Shown here: piece by piece, positions 45,528 to 57,630 of the stretch
Numbering within the stretch: position 1 is the stretch's first letter
How the letters are laid out: the number at the start of each line of letters is the position of its first letter
NCBI GenBank assembly: GCA_020631735.1
Contig: CM036158.1
Location: forward strand, 84,393,914 to 84,457,913
Length of the DNA stretch: 64,000 nt
Origin: Saccharum officinarum
Taxonomy: Eukaryota > Streptophyta > Magnoliopsida > Poales > Poaceae
Reading direction: 5' to 3'
The notes under the pieces: model-generated
Seen by the model: only the letters and a program-made list of their open reading frames with translations
Told to the model about the DNA's origin: nothing
The model's database searches: none
Program-made: the position numbers and the translations under genes

Positions 45528-46442
45528 CTTGTTGGCCGGCCCTTGGGGAGGTCTCTCGTGATTTCTAACATACTTGTGCATCCTTTGAGCAAGAGCTTCT
45601 CCTCCCACTCATCTCTCTTGCTTGATTGCAAATCAAAAGTGAGATTGAGTGATCCCAAAGTGCATTGCATAGCTTGAGGGCATCTGGTGGCACTTGTGGG
45701 TGGTTTAGCCAGTGGATTTCTTGTTACTCTTAGAGAGTACCGCTCCTAGCCGGCTTGGAGATTGTTGGAGGCGTTGGCAAGAGAAGGTGATTGTTCTTGG
45801 CCACCTCCGGTTGATTGTAAGAGGTTCTTGTGCTTTCCTCGGCGGAGCGCCAAAAGCAACTCTAGTGGATTGCGCATGTCATTGAGTTACCTCACTTGAG
45901 AGTGGTGTCTTGCGGTGCCTTGCGGGGCGTGCCTTGAGGGGCAAGTGACTTGAGGGTCACACCGAGGAACCATCTAAGTGTTGGTCGACACAACCGGTGA
46001 TGTAGCTTATCGGTGCACAAGTGAACATCGGGTGAACATTGTGTCACTTGTCTCTCGGTGATTGGTCTTCATATTGTGTTGTTGTCAATATTGATTGATT
46101 GTATATCATCTTGATGATTGGCAACATCTTCACTCCACCGTCGGTATAAGATTCACAATCCTCTCTCTCGCATTTACTTTACTAGTTTATCTTGTGTAGC
46201 TCTAGTGGTAGCCTTTGCTAGTAGTTGTTAGCTTGCTCACTAGTGTAAGTTTAGTGACATAGCACTTGTGTGAACTAGAGATCATAATCTACTAGACTTG
46301 TGGATAGGAGGCTTGCATCACAACCGTAGGCTAAGCAAAACTCGCTTTGCGCCGATTGTTATTCTAACAAGTTTGCTTAGTTGTTCTTATAGAATTTTTT
46401 TTATAGGCTATTCACCCCCCTCTAGCCATCTAGGACCTTACA

Positions 46443-49136
46443 ACATCCAAACCCAATGCCAAGTAAAAATTGAGTGAAGTCCAAGTGCTACAACATATAA
46501 GTGCTATAATTCAAGTTGTGGTGATTTATTGGAATTATTTGGTGGCTTGCAAATAATTGAGTTGAAGCTTGCTATGTATGATCATGAGCTGATCAAGGTA
46601 TATCTCTAGTCAATCTTTGGGTGCATATAAGTTGATGGAATTGGATATATATGCATATGTTGCTTGCTATGAGATGTTTGAATGGATAAATTGCTTAGTA
46701 ATAAAATTTGAGTTGGTTTGAATGGATAAGTTCATAAGATGACTTTTAGTAAGTGGATTGAATGGATATATGTCTTGTGAAAGTATTCAAACAAGTTAGT
46801 TTCAAGTTTGATTTACTTTTGGATAAAATAGCTCAAGTATTGAAATTTGTCCAAAATTGAAAACTGAGCTAGCTAAGATCAAGTCTGAGTTTGAGTGATC
46901 AAATCTATTTGGATTGGCTTAAAATTTGGTATGCATGCTATAAACTTGTGGTCCTCAACTTAGAAGCGTGTTTGTAAGTGGTTGAGTACCTAAGTTTGGT
47001 TTTGGATTGATCTAGAAGCATGAAAAGCAAAAGTATAGGGTTATTTGATTGTGAAGTGTACTTGGCACATATTTGGTACTCAAGTTGAAGATCAAGTCCA
47101 AATTCAAGATGGAGATGAAGTTTAAGTTCTAGTGACAATTGGAAATCTTTTGGTAGAAAGAAAATGACTTAAAAAGTAGAAAGAAAAGGAATTTAAGAAG
47201 GACTCAGGGTTACTCATCAAGTTAGGTCCATCATATGGATCAATGAAACAAAGTCAATTCAAGTGAGTATAAAGAATAGTTCTTTAGAGAGAGGTCACTT
47301 CTCCCTAGTGTAGGGACTTGCTGCCTTTTGTAGGTAAACCAAGTATGGTACTTGGAAGGCTAAAATGGAAGTGGTGATCTAAGAAACATTTGAGGTGCTT
47401 AGTTGAAGCAAATCAAAGGGTTGATCTAGAGAGAAAGCAACACCCAAAAGAGAGCTAGTCATGGTAATTCAAGTAGTATTCTAAATAGTTCTCTCATGCA
47501 AGCATTGATCAAGAAAAGAAGCAAGCCAACCACAACAAGAAAGTGCACTTGATCATGAGTGGTTCTCAAATCATATGGGTGAAGAATGGGATTCAAATAT
47601 TGATATTGATCTTCACCAAGCTAATAATTGGACTTCACATTGCTATTGGATAAATTTATTGGAATCTATATGACTATCCTCTACTCTAAGATAGCAAAAG
47701 TATCATTGTAATGTGCATGATCATTTCATCCCTTACTAGTATATGGTTTGTGCATATAGTACATACTTATAAGATCATGCATTACAAATAAAAATTTAAA
47801 ATTCATAGCTTACCACTATTGCTTGGATGATTTTTTGAATCTAGTTGTAGTATTGAGTTTGTTCATGAGCTCATAAATCTAAGTACTTGATTTATTGCCA
47901 ACAAGTGACAAGTGCAACCATGATAAGATAACCACTTATTGCGTGTGAAGAAACTTAGAAAGGGTTCAAACCAGACTTAGAAGTTTAGGCAAATCAATCT
48001 AGTTCAAGTCAAATATAGAAGCTCATGAAGATGACAAGTGTTCAAGAAATAGTTGTAATTAACAAATCCTACAAGTGGTTCCATGATTGTTCCTACACGT
48101 GGTATATCTAGATTATCACATTGTTACAAGTGGTATCTAGCACATCAAAGGTCGTTACATAAGTGATACTCAACTTTAAGTGATCATTAAGTGAAGAAAG
48201 TTCCCTCACTAACAAGAGCTCAAGTTTATCAAATGGATGACCCATGCTATGACATAGGAGGAGGTGTCCCACCAATTGGTATCAAGGTCAAAGATCTTAC
48301 ATGAGGTATCTCAAGGGCTACAAGTGTTGTTATTCCAACATATTTGGTAGTGTCCATAAAAAAAGCAAGATTCAAGTGTCAATCATCTACCCCAATGCAA
48401 TCCTTTGTATCAATAAGAAGCACACCTTTTATGGAAATTAATGACAAAGGGGGAGAAGTTGGAACAAAGATATGAAAATGCATCATGGAGGAGAAGTAGA
48501 AGTTGTACATAGACAAGGAGGGAACAACATTGAAGAATGGAGATGGATCAAAATTGTCTTGGACAAGAGAAGCACACAAGTAGGAAGAGTAAGCTCATGA
48601 ACTTGGTTGTTTTACATTTGATATGTGCATAGTCATGTGCTTGCTTGCATTGCATAAGTTTTAAATTGAATATATATGCTTGTGTGGTGTATGTTAGTTG
48701 TAGAATTTGATTGATGAAATGAAAACTAGCATGCATAGGATGATAGCTAGACACTTGGTATGTTTTTTCAAGCAATACTAGTACCTTGCTTCTAATGTTG
48801 ATCTCATGGGGTATCTAGTGTTTTTGTTTCCAAATGGTATCTAGCTAACCATGGTGCTAAGGATGAACTTAAAGGTGCAACTCCGACTGGTATCACACTT
48901 CAAAGGTTTATTCTATACACCTTAGCATCATTTACTCTCCCACAATTCCAATCCATACATATGTGCAAGCTTCAAACCAAACACTCTTAGCACATATATA
49001 GGGGGAGCTAATACTACCAATTCAGGTTTGTGGTACTTGTCCAAAATCATTTACATATGGTAAAATTGCTTGGGCAAGCAACATGAATTCAAAAGAGCTT
49101 AATTTCCATATCTTTGTAGAGTTATCATCAATTACC
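46443..49136 (+). other. Non-coding 3' internal region of element G
   Basis: This 2.7-kb continuation of G after H has no pol-like translation and no long ORF. The part from about 47800 resembles the 3' untranslated region of H. The part from 46443 to about 47800, rich in AAGTTGAAG/TCAAG-type words, is not recognised. Confidence 0.6.
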
Positions 49137-49149
49137 AAAAGAGGGAGAT
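49137..49149 (+). promoter_or_regulatory. Polypurine tract of element G
   Basis: AAAAGAGGGAGAT abuts TGAAAG of the 3' LTR, as in H. Confidence 0.8.
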
Positions 49150-51630
49150 TGAAAGATCCTTGTTTGGTTTTGGTAATTGAGTGACAATCTAGGTGGACTA
49201 ATGTGATTAAATGTGAAATACACAGGTGATAGTCCACAGGTACACTTGTGTGAGCAACTCATGCCATAGAGGTGAAATGGCTTGGGTATGTTACAAAGCT
49301 CATACATGTGATGAAGGAGCTCATTGCATATGAGACATGACATGGAGTCATGTGACTAAAGTGGAGAAGATCAAGACAAGACTTGGCTTGATGGACCAGT
49401 TGCAAGAATGAAGGGCAAGTCATGGACTTGGCGCCATGGACCGAGACAATGGTGAAAAGCAAGTGAGGTCAAGATTGATGAACCAATATGGTCATGTGAT
49501 GATATGAAGTGGATCATATCATTGTTGATCAAGGTTGTTGCATATGTTGCATCAATATCAAAGGAGATAGAATGGAATGTGCAAGGCAAAGGTATAACCT
49601 ATAGGGCATTTCATTTCAGTGGTCATATGTGTGTAGATAAGTTTATGACTGGGTTTAGGATAGATAGCCGTACTATCAAGATGGACAAACTTGTTTGCAT
49701 ATCGGTCATCTAGTGCCACTCGAGTGATCTAACTTTGCATCATTGCTAGGATCGAGTGGCATGGTGAAAAGAGAGCTAATTCTTTGTTAAATTGTTTGTG
49801 AAAAGCTAACACACATGCACAAGATGGTGGAGACTTGGTGGTGTTAGCACATTTGCAAAGGAGAAGTTGTTGGAGTTGTTTTGGATCAACTTAGAGAAGG
49901 AAAGGAGAAGAAAAGAGCAAGTTTGGGTTGTTTGAGTGTCAAAAAATGCAACTAAACTTGTAGCCAACGCGCAGCCTAGCCTAGGAGGTGGCATCGCCCT
50001 TTCCAGTGTGCAACGCCACCCCTAGGGCGGTGGCACCACTACTCCTAGGGCGGTGCACCACCACCCCCTGCAACGTGCCCATTTCAGCAGCACCACCCTT
50101 TCGTATTTTGGGCATAACTCTTAGCTCTGAATTCCGATTTTGATGATCTAGGACTTTTCAAAAAGCTAATGAAATGCTCTACAAGCTTGACATAGTGGAA
50201 ATTTATTTGGAGAAATTTAGGGGTACTGGACTTTCCAGTGACCATGGCGGTGTGGCATCGCTAATTTTTTCAGAGGGAGGAAAACTCGTCAGGGGGTACC
50301 ACCACACCTAGGATGGTGCACCACCCCCTATGTCTGGTGTCACGGTCTCAATGGCTAGTTTAAACTAGACATTGCAATTCGACCATTGGGCAGTGCCACC
50401 CCATGTCCGGTGACCACGCAGAGAGCAGCTCCATGGCTCCAACGGCTCTATTTGGCTTGGGGCCTATAAATAGAGGTGGAGCTTGGCCTTGGGCTAGTTG
50501 TTGAGCACCCTTAAGTCTTGGTGGCTTGTATAGGTGTGCTTGGAAGCCCTCTAACTCACATACGCTTGATAGTGATCATCCGATTGAGTGTGAGTGCAAT
50601 TCTAGTGTGATTGCGTTGTGAGAGTGCATCGAGTGGCACTAGGTGTTCATGTTGTAAGTAGGTGGTGCTTGTTACTCTTAGAGGTTGTCACCTTCTAGAT
50701 GGCTTGGTGGTGGTCTCCATCAAAGCACACAAAAAGCTTGTGTAGTTCTCCAGAGAAGTGATTGTGAGGGGTATTGTGCTCACCCCGCAGGAGCCGTGAA
50801 AGCACAACTCTAGTTGAGCGTGTCATTGAGTTACCCTCACTTGGTTCATGGGGTTCTTGCAGTGCCTAATTGTTGGGCTAGGCTTGTGAAACACCTATTA
50901 GCTCACCAAACCACCAAGTCAACGGTTGACACAATGGGGACTAGCGTGTTGGCAAGCACGTGAACCTCGGGATAAAAAATCATCGTGTCATCCTTGTCTT
51001 TCCATTAGTTTGCATCCCCGTTACACAAGCTTGTAGTTACTTTTTATATACTGTGCTTGTATAGTTGCTCTTGAAATTAGTTAGGTTGTTTAGCTTGCTA
51101 GTTACCTTCTTGCTTGTGTAGCATAGAAGTAGCTCTTTTGCATGACTAATTGGCTTGTGTAGCCTTGTTAGTCACATTGCTTAGTTTGTGTAGCTAAGTA
51201 ATTTGCGCTCTCTAATTTGGCTTGTGTAGCCTTGTTAGTGAGCATTGCTAGTGAGCTTAGGAGCTTTGTGCTTTTGTTTACTAGTTTGAGTAGGAGCTCT
51301 CTAGTTGCCTAAAGTACTAGTTGCATAGGTTTGTTTGACCTTGCTAATAGAATTGATCAGGTGAGCTCTAGCTAGCCTAGCACCTTTGTTGCCTAAAGTA
51401 CTAGTTGCATAGTTTTGTTTGACCTTGCTAATAGAATTGATCAGGTGAGCTCTAGCTAGACTAACACCTTTGTTGCCTAATTAGGATCTTTTTAAGGTGC
51501 TTGAGAACTTAGATAGAGGGGTGTAGTCTTGGCTAGATCAATACTTTTAATTTTGTATTTGTTTTGGCTTGCTGGTGCAATTAATTTTAGAAAGGACTAT
51601 TCACCCCTAGTCCGCCATCTCGACCCTACA
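49150..51630 (+). repeat. 3' LTR of element G (2.48 kb)
   Basis: It starts TGAAAGATCCTTG and ends GACCCTACA. TATAAATA is at 50465. Short direct repeats near 50040-50100 and 50270-50340 carry GGTGCACCACC-like words ahead of the TATA. A duplicated segment of about 65 bases with CCTAAAGTACTAGTTGCATAG lies around 51309-51375 and 51393-51460. Confidence 0.88.
50465..50472 (+). promoter_or_regulatory. TATA box in 3' LTR of G
   Basis: TATAAATA in GGCCTATAAATAGAGG; a canonical LTR promoter box. Confidence 0.7.
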
Positions 51631-52019
51631 TTAAGGCGTAACTACCTCTAGTTCAAAGACCAAAGAACTTATTTAACTCTCTCTCTCTCTCTCAACACTA
51701 GTAATGTTGTATCGATGTACGTACGTCTAGAAAGAGCATGCCTTATATTATGGGACATGAACAAAAAAGTGGTTATGTCTTATATATTAGGACGAAGGGA
51801 ATATATTATTATGTATTTGCATTGCATAATTTTGTTTATATATGGAATAAGTCTCATGCATCATCCTAGTTCTGCCATTGTATAAGAACTAAGAAGATCA
51901 CAGCCTTATAAGGAAAACAAAAATAGAAAGAGCAGATGACCACCAACCAACCTTCCTGCAGGCCAATCGAGACACAACTGTATTCTCCACATCGCTACTT
52001 TTAAAATTTTATGTTAAAG
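51631..52019 (+). other. Unassigned sequence between G and I
   Basis: The segment contains a (CT)n run near 51680-51697. It also holds ATATATTAGGACGAAGGGAATAT (split here in the middle only by reading, at about 51785-51806), which resembles the inverted end of Stowaway- or mariner-type MITEs. A related CTTATATTATGGGAC lies just upstream. I see no gene. It may be part of the 5' LTR of I with a MITE remnant. Confidence 0.3.
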
Positions 52020-52493
52020 AAAAGAAAAGCCAAAGGTTTTGTTTGCCACTCCTTGGTATACTTGTAGACCTAATTTATTTGGAATATCTTTATGCCATAT
52101 CCTCGGGTACCTTGACTTCCATATTGCTGACTACCGACTCTGGATTAGAGAAGACCCAAAGGCCAATGATGACCCTATTGAAGAAACGATATCTCCATAT
52201 TATGCCAAGACTCTGACTAGGGAATGACTCCTTAAGCTTGTACGACAAGTTGATCATGGATATAAATAGCTAGTAATATCCCCGGTTGTGATCATCAAAA
52301 CTCTCATAGGCATAGCCATATTGTAACAGCAATCTCGCTGAATACAAGCAGTACAAGAGTAGCAACTAGACGTATGGCTTTTACTCGCTTACAGGGCACC
52401 CTAACCAGTATAAATCTTATCTCCATCTATGATTGTTCTTTGCACCAAGTGGGGTTCCCCAAAAACCAAATATCTATCGGAAAAAAACCGATA
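52020..52493 (+). repeat. 3' part of 5' LTR of element I
   Basis: TATA is at 52261 and AACCAGTATAAATC near 52404 lies in the part after it, as in Tat LTRs. The end at 52493 (CCGATA, with CA changed to TA) is placed just before the leader. A perfect inverted repeat CTATCGG-A7-CCGATAG (52474-52494) straddles the LTR end. The left limit is approximate. Confidence 0.5.
52261..52268 (+). promoter_or_regulatory. TATA box in 5' LTR of I
   Basis: TATAAATA in GGATATAAATAGC, about 230 bases before the LTR end. Confidence 0.55.
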
Positions 52494-52495
52494 GA

Positions 52496-52507
52496 GGCGC
52501 GCCAGGT
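52496..52507 (+). promoter_or_regulatory. Primer-binding-site region of element I
   Basis: GGCGCGCCAGGT is the conserved start of the Tat internal region (usual form TTGGCGCGCCAGGT). It fixes the + orientation. Confidence 0.6.
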
Positions 52508-52660
52508 CATCTACTTTGGTGGATTGGTTTTCGAGCACACCGGAGATCTCAACTTCAAGGTGATCGAGGTCAAGAGTCTCCAATCGCTAAGGACCATCAA
52601 AGAAAGTCACAACTCCATCTGGGCAATCTTTCCATATCAATCTTGAGGTTCAACAGTCTC

Positions 52661-53890
52661 CATGCAACAAAAAGGAAGTCCAGAAGTTAGCTGGAATGAT
52701 GGTAGTCCTGAGTCGATTTGTCTCCAAGTCAGGCAAACAAGGTATGTGGTTTTATAAATCATTAAAGAAGCATGATGATTTTCTTTGGAGTGAGCAGGCC
52801 GAAGAAGTATTTTAGGCGTTCAAGAAATACTTGAAACAATTGCCTATACTTGTCCCTCCCAAACATGGCGAAACCATGCTTCTTTATGTAGCAGCAACTC
52901 CAACAATTGTTAGTGCGGTCCTGGTGGTCGAGCGTCAAGCCAAGAAGTCAACAAAATATCACCTCGTGTATTTTGAGAGTGAAATGCTACATGATGCCCG
53001 ATCCAAGTACCCAAATATCCAAAAATTAGTCTATGCCGTATTGATGTCTTCTCATAAACTTAAGCATTATTTCTTAAGTCACAAGATCAAAGTGGTTTCT
53101 TCTTATCCACTTGGTACCATTGTTCACAATCATGATGCTATTGGTAGAATCGCTCAATGGTAAGTTGAGTTAGGCCAATACGACATAGAATTTGTACCTA
53201 GGACTGCGATCAAATCATAGGCTCTAGCTAGTTTCGTTGCAAAATGGACAAACCCCAAACCTGAGGAGGCGGCCCAAAACCTCGAGCACTGGCTGATGTT
53301 CTATGATGGAGCAAAGTGCAAGAATGGGACAAGGGCTAGAGTCATCTTAATCTCTCTAGAAGGGGATGCCATGAGGTACACAATTCAAATTCATTTTACT
53401 AATCCCACTCCAACTAACAATATTGCTGAATATGAAGGCCTATTAACTGGTTTACGAATTGCCATATCCTTGGGTGTTCGATGATTACTTGTGAAAGGGG
53501 ATTCAGAAGTAGTCACCAAACAAACAAGCAAAGGTTATCAAGCAATGAACGAGAACATGGCTGCATATTTACAGGATACAGATGATTGGAATCTAATTTT
53601 GATGGACTTGAGGTCCAATATATCCTAAGAAAACTAAACTCAGATGCCGATACGCTCGCTAGCCGGGCAGCTGAACGATAGCACCTACGGGGAGACGTCC
53701 TAGTCAAAGAGCTCACAAAACCCTCTATCCCGATGTCAAAGTTGGGTCCAAACCCCATGCTTGATCTGTCAAATGACGAGATGATACTTAGCGAATTCCT
53801 TAGGAAGTCTATGCTAGGTGATAAGGCTGGTGCTGCCGCTCTAGTTAGAAACAGGGAGAATTGGATGGATCCAATCTGGGCGTACCTCAC
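52661..53890 (+). pseudogene. RT end, RNase H and second RNase H of element I
   Basis: The reading begins in the RT connection (VQKLAGMMVVLSRFVSK, then WSEQAEEVF and a stop). RNase H is at 52831-53163 (LLLYVAATPTIVSAVLV, SHKLKHYFLSHKIKV). A stop separates it from IEFVPRTAIKS. The archaeal-type second RNase H of the Tat lineage follows at about 53290-53520 (FYDGAKCKNG, NNIAEYEGLLTGLRIA, KGDSEVV), which keeps its Asp, Glu and Asp. The linker to integrase continues to 53890. RT palm, protease and gag are absent, with the join near 52640-52660. Solo LTR J interrupts the frame at 53890. Confidence 0.8.
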
Positions 53891-55148
53891 TATTGGTATA
53901 TTTTAAATGCACACAGATAAATCTGCAAGCGCACGGATACCATTATAGTTTTCACTCAGGAGTATTTTAGAGTATCATATTTATCCACAGGAAAACAATG
54001 GTTAAAGAAGTTGACAATTCACCATCATATATCTACTAACTAGTATACTAACTAAACTAAAGTGAGGGTAAGTGTTGGTTATGATAAGAGTTATGAATAA
54101 TGACTCACACTTAAGAGAATTACATAATAAATAAGTAGTCTAGCTAAGTTGAGAGGACAACAGGTGAGTTCAAGGTTCCTAAATACTTCTCTATTCCTTG
54201 GTTCTATAGGGTATAACTAATCATGGGCAAATATGGTGATCATACACAATAATATTTTGGAGCAACAGTACCTTTCCAACTCTCAAGGGGGTGAGAAAGC
54301 ATAGTTGGGGGAAGGCTGCCTAAAGCTCTACGAACACCAATCCTAACATGATGGATTACAATGGTCTAGCAAAGCTGTCACCCCTGGGGCTACCACAACT
54401 AACCACAAGATTGAGCGCAATCTCAGGTAACCTATCGTCTAGACACCATGTCTATACTATGGATTACTACTCTAGTCACATATGATAACTAAAGCACTCG
54501 ATGCGAGTGGAGATCCCATGCTAAGGTATGATAACTATACTAACCATACACATGAAAGGCATGAAAGTAGATAGAGAAGATAAATATATTAAGGCATAAG
54601 TCTTGCAAAGGTGAGATATAAAGATCTACCCGACCTCCGAAGATCTCTAGAATCTGAGCATGGCTCAACTCTCCCTAACTCTCAACTAGAGCTATTCTAC
54701 TTCTACATCTTGAGAGCTGGCTCTGATCCTGATGAGGAGGATATGAATTAGAGTTTTAGGGATAGCTCTAGGGAGGTGGTGGAAGAGTCCACATCAAAGG
54801 AGAGAGCGATTGGGCTCTATAGCAGGCCAACAGCCTCGCTAGTGGGCCGACCGACCCATGATTTTGGCCATTTGGCCTAGGCTTCGGCGTGGTGTCTTTA
54901 GGAACCTTCTAGAGTTGTCTTTTGTAGTTTTCACGAGTTGAATCACTTGTTGTCGTCGGTTTTCTTGTTTGGAGTATATGACATTGGTTCTGGGGCTATT
55001 TTTTTGTATAAATCCTTCTGCATATAAATATTCACCAAAGCTCGTGGAATTCATTAGTTTAAACCCCTATACCTATGTTTGGTGATGGAATCAAGTATAT
55101 ATGCAGGTTATGTTGATGATTTATAATTGACTTTGGTGACCGTCAACA
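53891..55148 (-). mobile_element. Solo LTR J, related to LTR of E, 1.26 kb
   Basis: On the plus strand it begins TATTGGTATATTTTAAATGC and ends GTGACCGTCAACA. The duplication CTCAC flanks it (53886-53890 and 55149-55153). Read on the minus strand it starts TGTTGACGGTCACC, as the LTR of E starts TGTTGACGGTCG. The pol reading of I resumes right after it, confirming the insertion point. Confidence 0.9.
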
Positions 55149-55153
55149 CTCAC

Positions 55154-56320
55154 AAACCAGGCTACTCTGGTCAATGATAGGAATATGGAATGAACCGGCT
55201 GTAGAGCCATGAGTTATCAAATGGTAGACGGTACCCTCTACAAACGAGGGCGAAATGGGGTTCTTCTCAAGTGTATCACCTAGGCCAAGGGCATTAGTTT
55301 TCTCCATGACATCCATGGAGGAATTTGTGGGTCCCATGCATCTCATAGAATGTTGGTTATGAAAGCCTTTTGACAAGGTTTCTACTGGCCAACAGTGCTC
55401 GAAGACACCACTGAGTTGGTTAGAACATGTGAGTTTTATTAGCTTTTCAAACGGCAGGTTCACCAACCGGCTCAAGTGTTAAACACAATCCCTTTGTCTT
55501 GGCAATTTGCCACATAGGGCATCAACATCCTGGGTCCTTTCCCAAGAGCCCAGGGTGGTTACAGATTTCTGATTGTAGCGATTGATACTTTCACAAAGTG
55601 GGTTGAAGCTGAGCCAATAAGCCGGATAACCAAAGAAAACATAGTCAACTTTTTGCGGAGCATTGTAATGCATTTTGGCGTACCACACCAAATACTCTCG
55701 TATAATGGTACATGATTTACCAGCAAAAAAATAATTTTTGTGAAAAGACATGTGATTAAGCATTATCGGTCCTTAGTCTATCACCCGATGACCGATGGTC
55801 AAGTAGAGCGTGCTAACGGTATAATTTTGCAAGGGATCAAAACACGCATTTTTAATAGGCTTAGCACCTATGATAAAAAAAATGGGTCAAAGAGCTCCCT
55901 ATAGTTTTATGGGCGGTATGCACTGTAGCTAACCGGACCATGGGTGAAACACCATTTTTCCTTGTATACGGGGCTGAAGCCGTCCTTTCCCCCGAAGTCC
56001 GACCAAATTCTCCCCGAGTAGCGACATTTTCCGAAGAAGGGCAAGCTAACCATCGCTATACTGACCTCAAACTCCTCAAAGATAAGTGTGATATAGCCAC
56101 ATTTCGATTAGATAAATATAAGCAAGCCCTTCGAAAATATCACAGCTAGTGTGTACGCGGCCGGGCACTTAGTACCAGAGACTTGGTACTCAAATGAGAC
56201 CAGTGCACAAAGGATAAGACTAAGTTAACACCCCCTTGGCAGGGGCCATACATTGTAGTTGATACAGCTCGATTAGGTGCACACCGACTAGCAGAGATAG
56301 ACAGAGATATGCTATCATTT
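55154..56320 (+). pseudogene. Integrase of element I
   Basis: The piece resumes the polyprotein after J. Zinc-binding region remnants (HDIHGGICGSHASHRML, FYWPTVLED) are followed by the catalytic core. The first Asp is Asn in WGINILGPF, the second is Tyr in the SYNGT motif that normally reads SDNGT, and the Glu in GQVERAN remains. The C-terminal part contains ETPFFLVYGAEAVLSPE and WQGPYIVVDTARLG. At least five stops are visible. K cuts the frame at 56320, just before the polyprotein end. Confidence 0.8.
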
Positions 56321-57555
56321 TGTCACACCCATTTTTAAGGATAAAATGGAATGCATAACCTTACGTGCGCCCAGAGATCAATCACACATAAGTCAACAAA
56401 TTAAAGGAGAGTATCATCACATTGCTTATTACATCACGATAATTAACTCAAAGTCTTTACACAAATGAAGCAAAAAAATTGAAAAGATAACTCTCTCGTG
56501 GTGACTCCAATCATAGGTACGCTGACTGGTTGACAATAAGCCTAATACTCGTCACGATAATCCTCTTGCCAATCCTGTTCATTTGTCCATCCTGATGTGT
56601 GTGGAGATAGCAAGAGTGAGCACATATCATACTCAACAAATATAACATGGGGGCATAATGAGGCTCAACAAAAGCATGACACGGTTCAACTGTATGTAGC
56701 TTTTAGTTGTCACAGTTTTATCATATGAGTAGCGACAAGTTTTGCATTAAATCCACAATAAACATATGATCAATGTAAATATGAATAATGAATAACAAAA
56801 CACATATTAAGCCAATAAATGTTCATCTATTCCGTGAAGGTCCAAGGCCGCTCGTATCCATGAGCACGACTAGTATACCAGTTTATTAAACTTTGCACAG
56901 AGGTGTACACTTTCACTGTGAGTCGTGATTACCCATATGCCCGGGTTAATTACTCCCAAAACACTTCCAAGGTGAGCAGGCAGGGTAACACTATGAAGCC
57001 TTTCAAAGGTTCGTCTAACAAGTTAGGGCCGCTAGGTTTCTGTAACCTGCGAATGTAGAGCCCTCCTTCCCTATGGCACATAACCGCAGCCTATACTCAT
57101 AAGGACAGAAGCCGCACTACACTCATCCTGAGAAACACCCCTTTTGCGCCCTTTCGGGTAACCTCTAACAAGCTAGAAAAGGTCCTCATACTTGACTAAA
57201 GCCAGAGCCATATAGCCCTCACAGTTGTACTGTCAATCCCGAATGTTCGTCCACAGATGAGTCCTTAGGGAGAGAAACTAGAGCACCAAGAAGAATAGCA
57301 CCATGCTCTAGCCCTCTTTAAACAGTAATAAAAAAAGTCATCTTTTAGTGTTGTTGCATATTCATTAATCATATTACAAGATCATAGTTTATATTTAGCA
57401 CTAGCAAAAGCTACCCAAATGCATACTCCCATAGGTGACAAGGTATAGATCCAAAACTAGGAAATCCTTAATGGCATTCAAGGTAGACACATGCAATATG
57501 ATTTTATGTGATTAAAGTGAATAGGAAGTCAAGGATGATCCCATGTTATACTTGC

Positions 57556-57630
57556 CTTGATCAAAGTATAGCTCTTGCTGATCCTGCTCTCCAAAATACT
57601 GCTCTTGATCACCCACGAACTGCTCACCGT
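57556..57630 (-). other. Exon-like block in LTR of K
   Basis: On the minus strand it lies between TCGAGTATAG and GCAAGTATAAC. It is 75 bp and open in one frame (GEQFVGDQEQYFGEQDQQ), closely similar to the C copy. Confidence 0.35.

Larger units (their letters stand above)
35586..46442 (+). mobile_element. Element H: complete SIRE-type copia element, 10.9 kb
   Basis: Two LTRs, primer binding site, gag, pol and polypurine tract are present. The target duplication ACATC flanks it (35581-35585 and 46443-46447). In about the first 545 aligned bases the LTRs differ by roughly 16 substitutions and one indel, near 3%, mostly transitions. With the commonly used grass rate of 1.3e-8 per site per year that is very roughly 1 million years. 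It is inserted in element G. There is no envelope-like ORF between pol and the 3' LTR. Confidence 0.97.
44216..46442 (+). repeat. 3' LTR of element H (2.23 kb)
   Basis: This partner of 35586-37816 starts TGAAAGTCCC and ends ACCTTACA. TATAAATA is at 45520-45527. It keeps more intact decamer copies than the 5' LTR, where several C-to-T or G-to-A changes have eroded them. Confidence 0.97.
33044..51630 (+). mobile_element. Element G: gag-only SIRE-type copia element, interrupted by D and H
   Basis: The end of the 5' LTR (33044-33400), primer binding site, gag with four zinc knuckles, a non-coding 3' region, polypurine tract and full 3' LTR are present. No protease, integrase, RT or RNase H is found on either side of H, so G depends on enzymes from another element. 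The start of its 5' LTR lies off the window beyond D. The right target copy would be TTAAG (51631-51635). Confidence 0.8.

Noticed and set aside
55479..55763. Minus-strand ORF in the integrase of I
   Set aside because: A shadow of the sense integrase reading, which carries the recognisable motifs.
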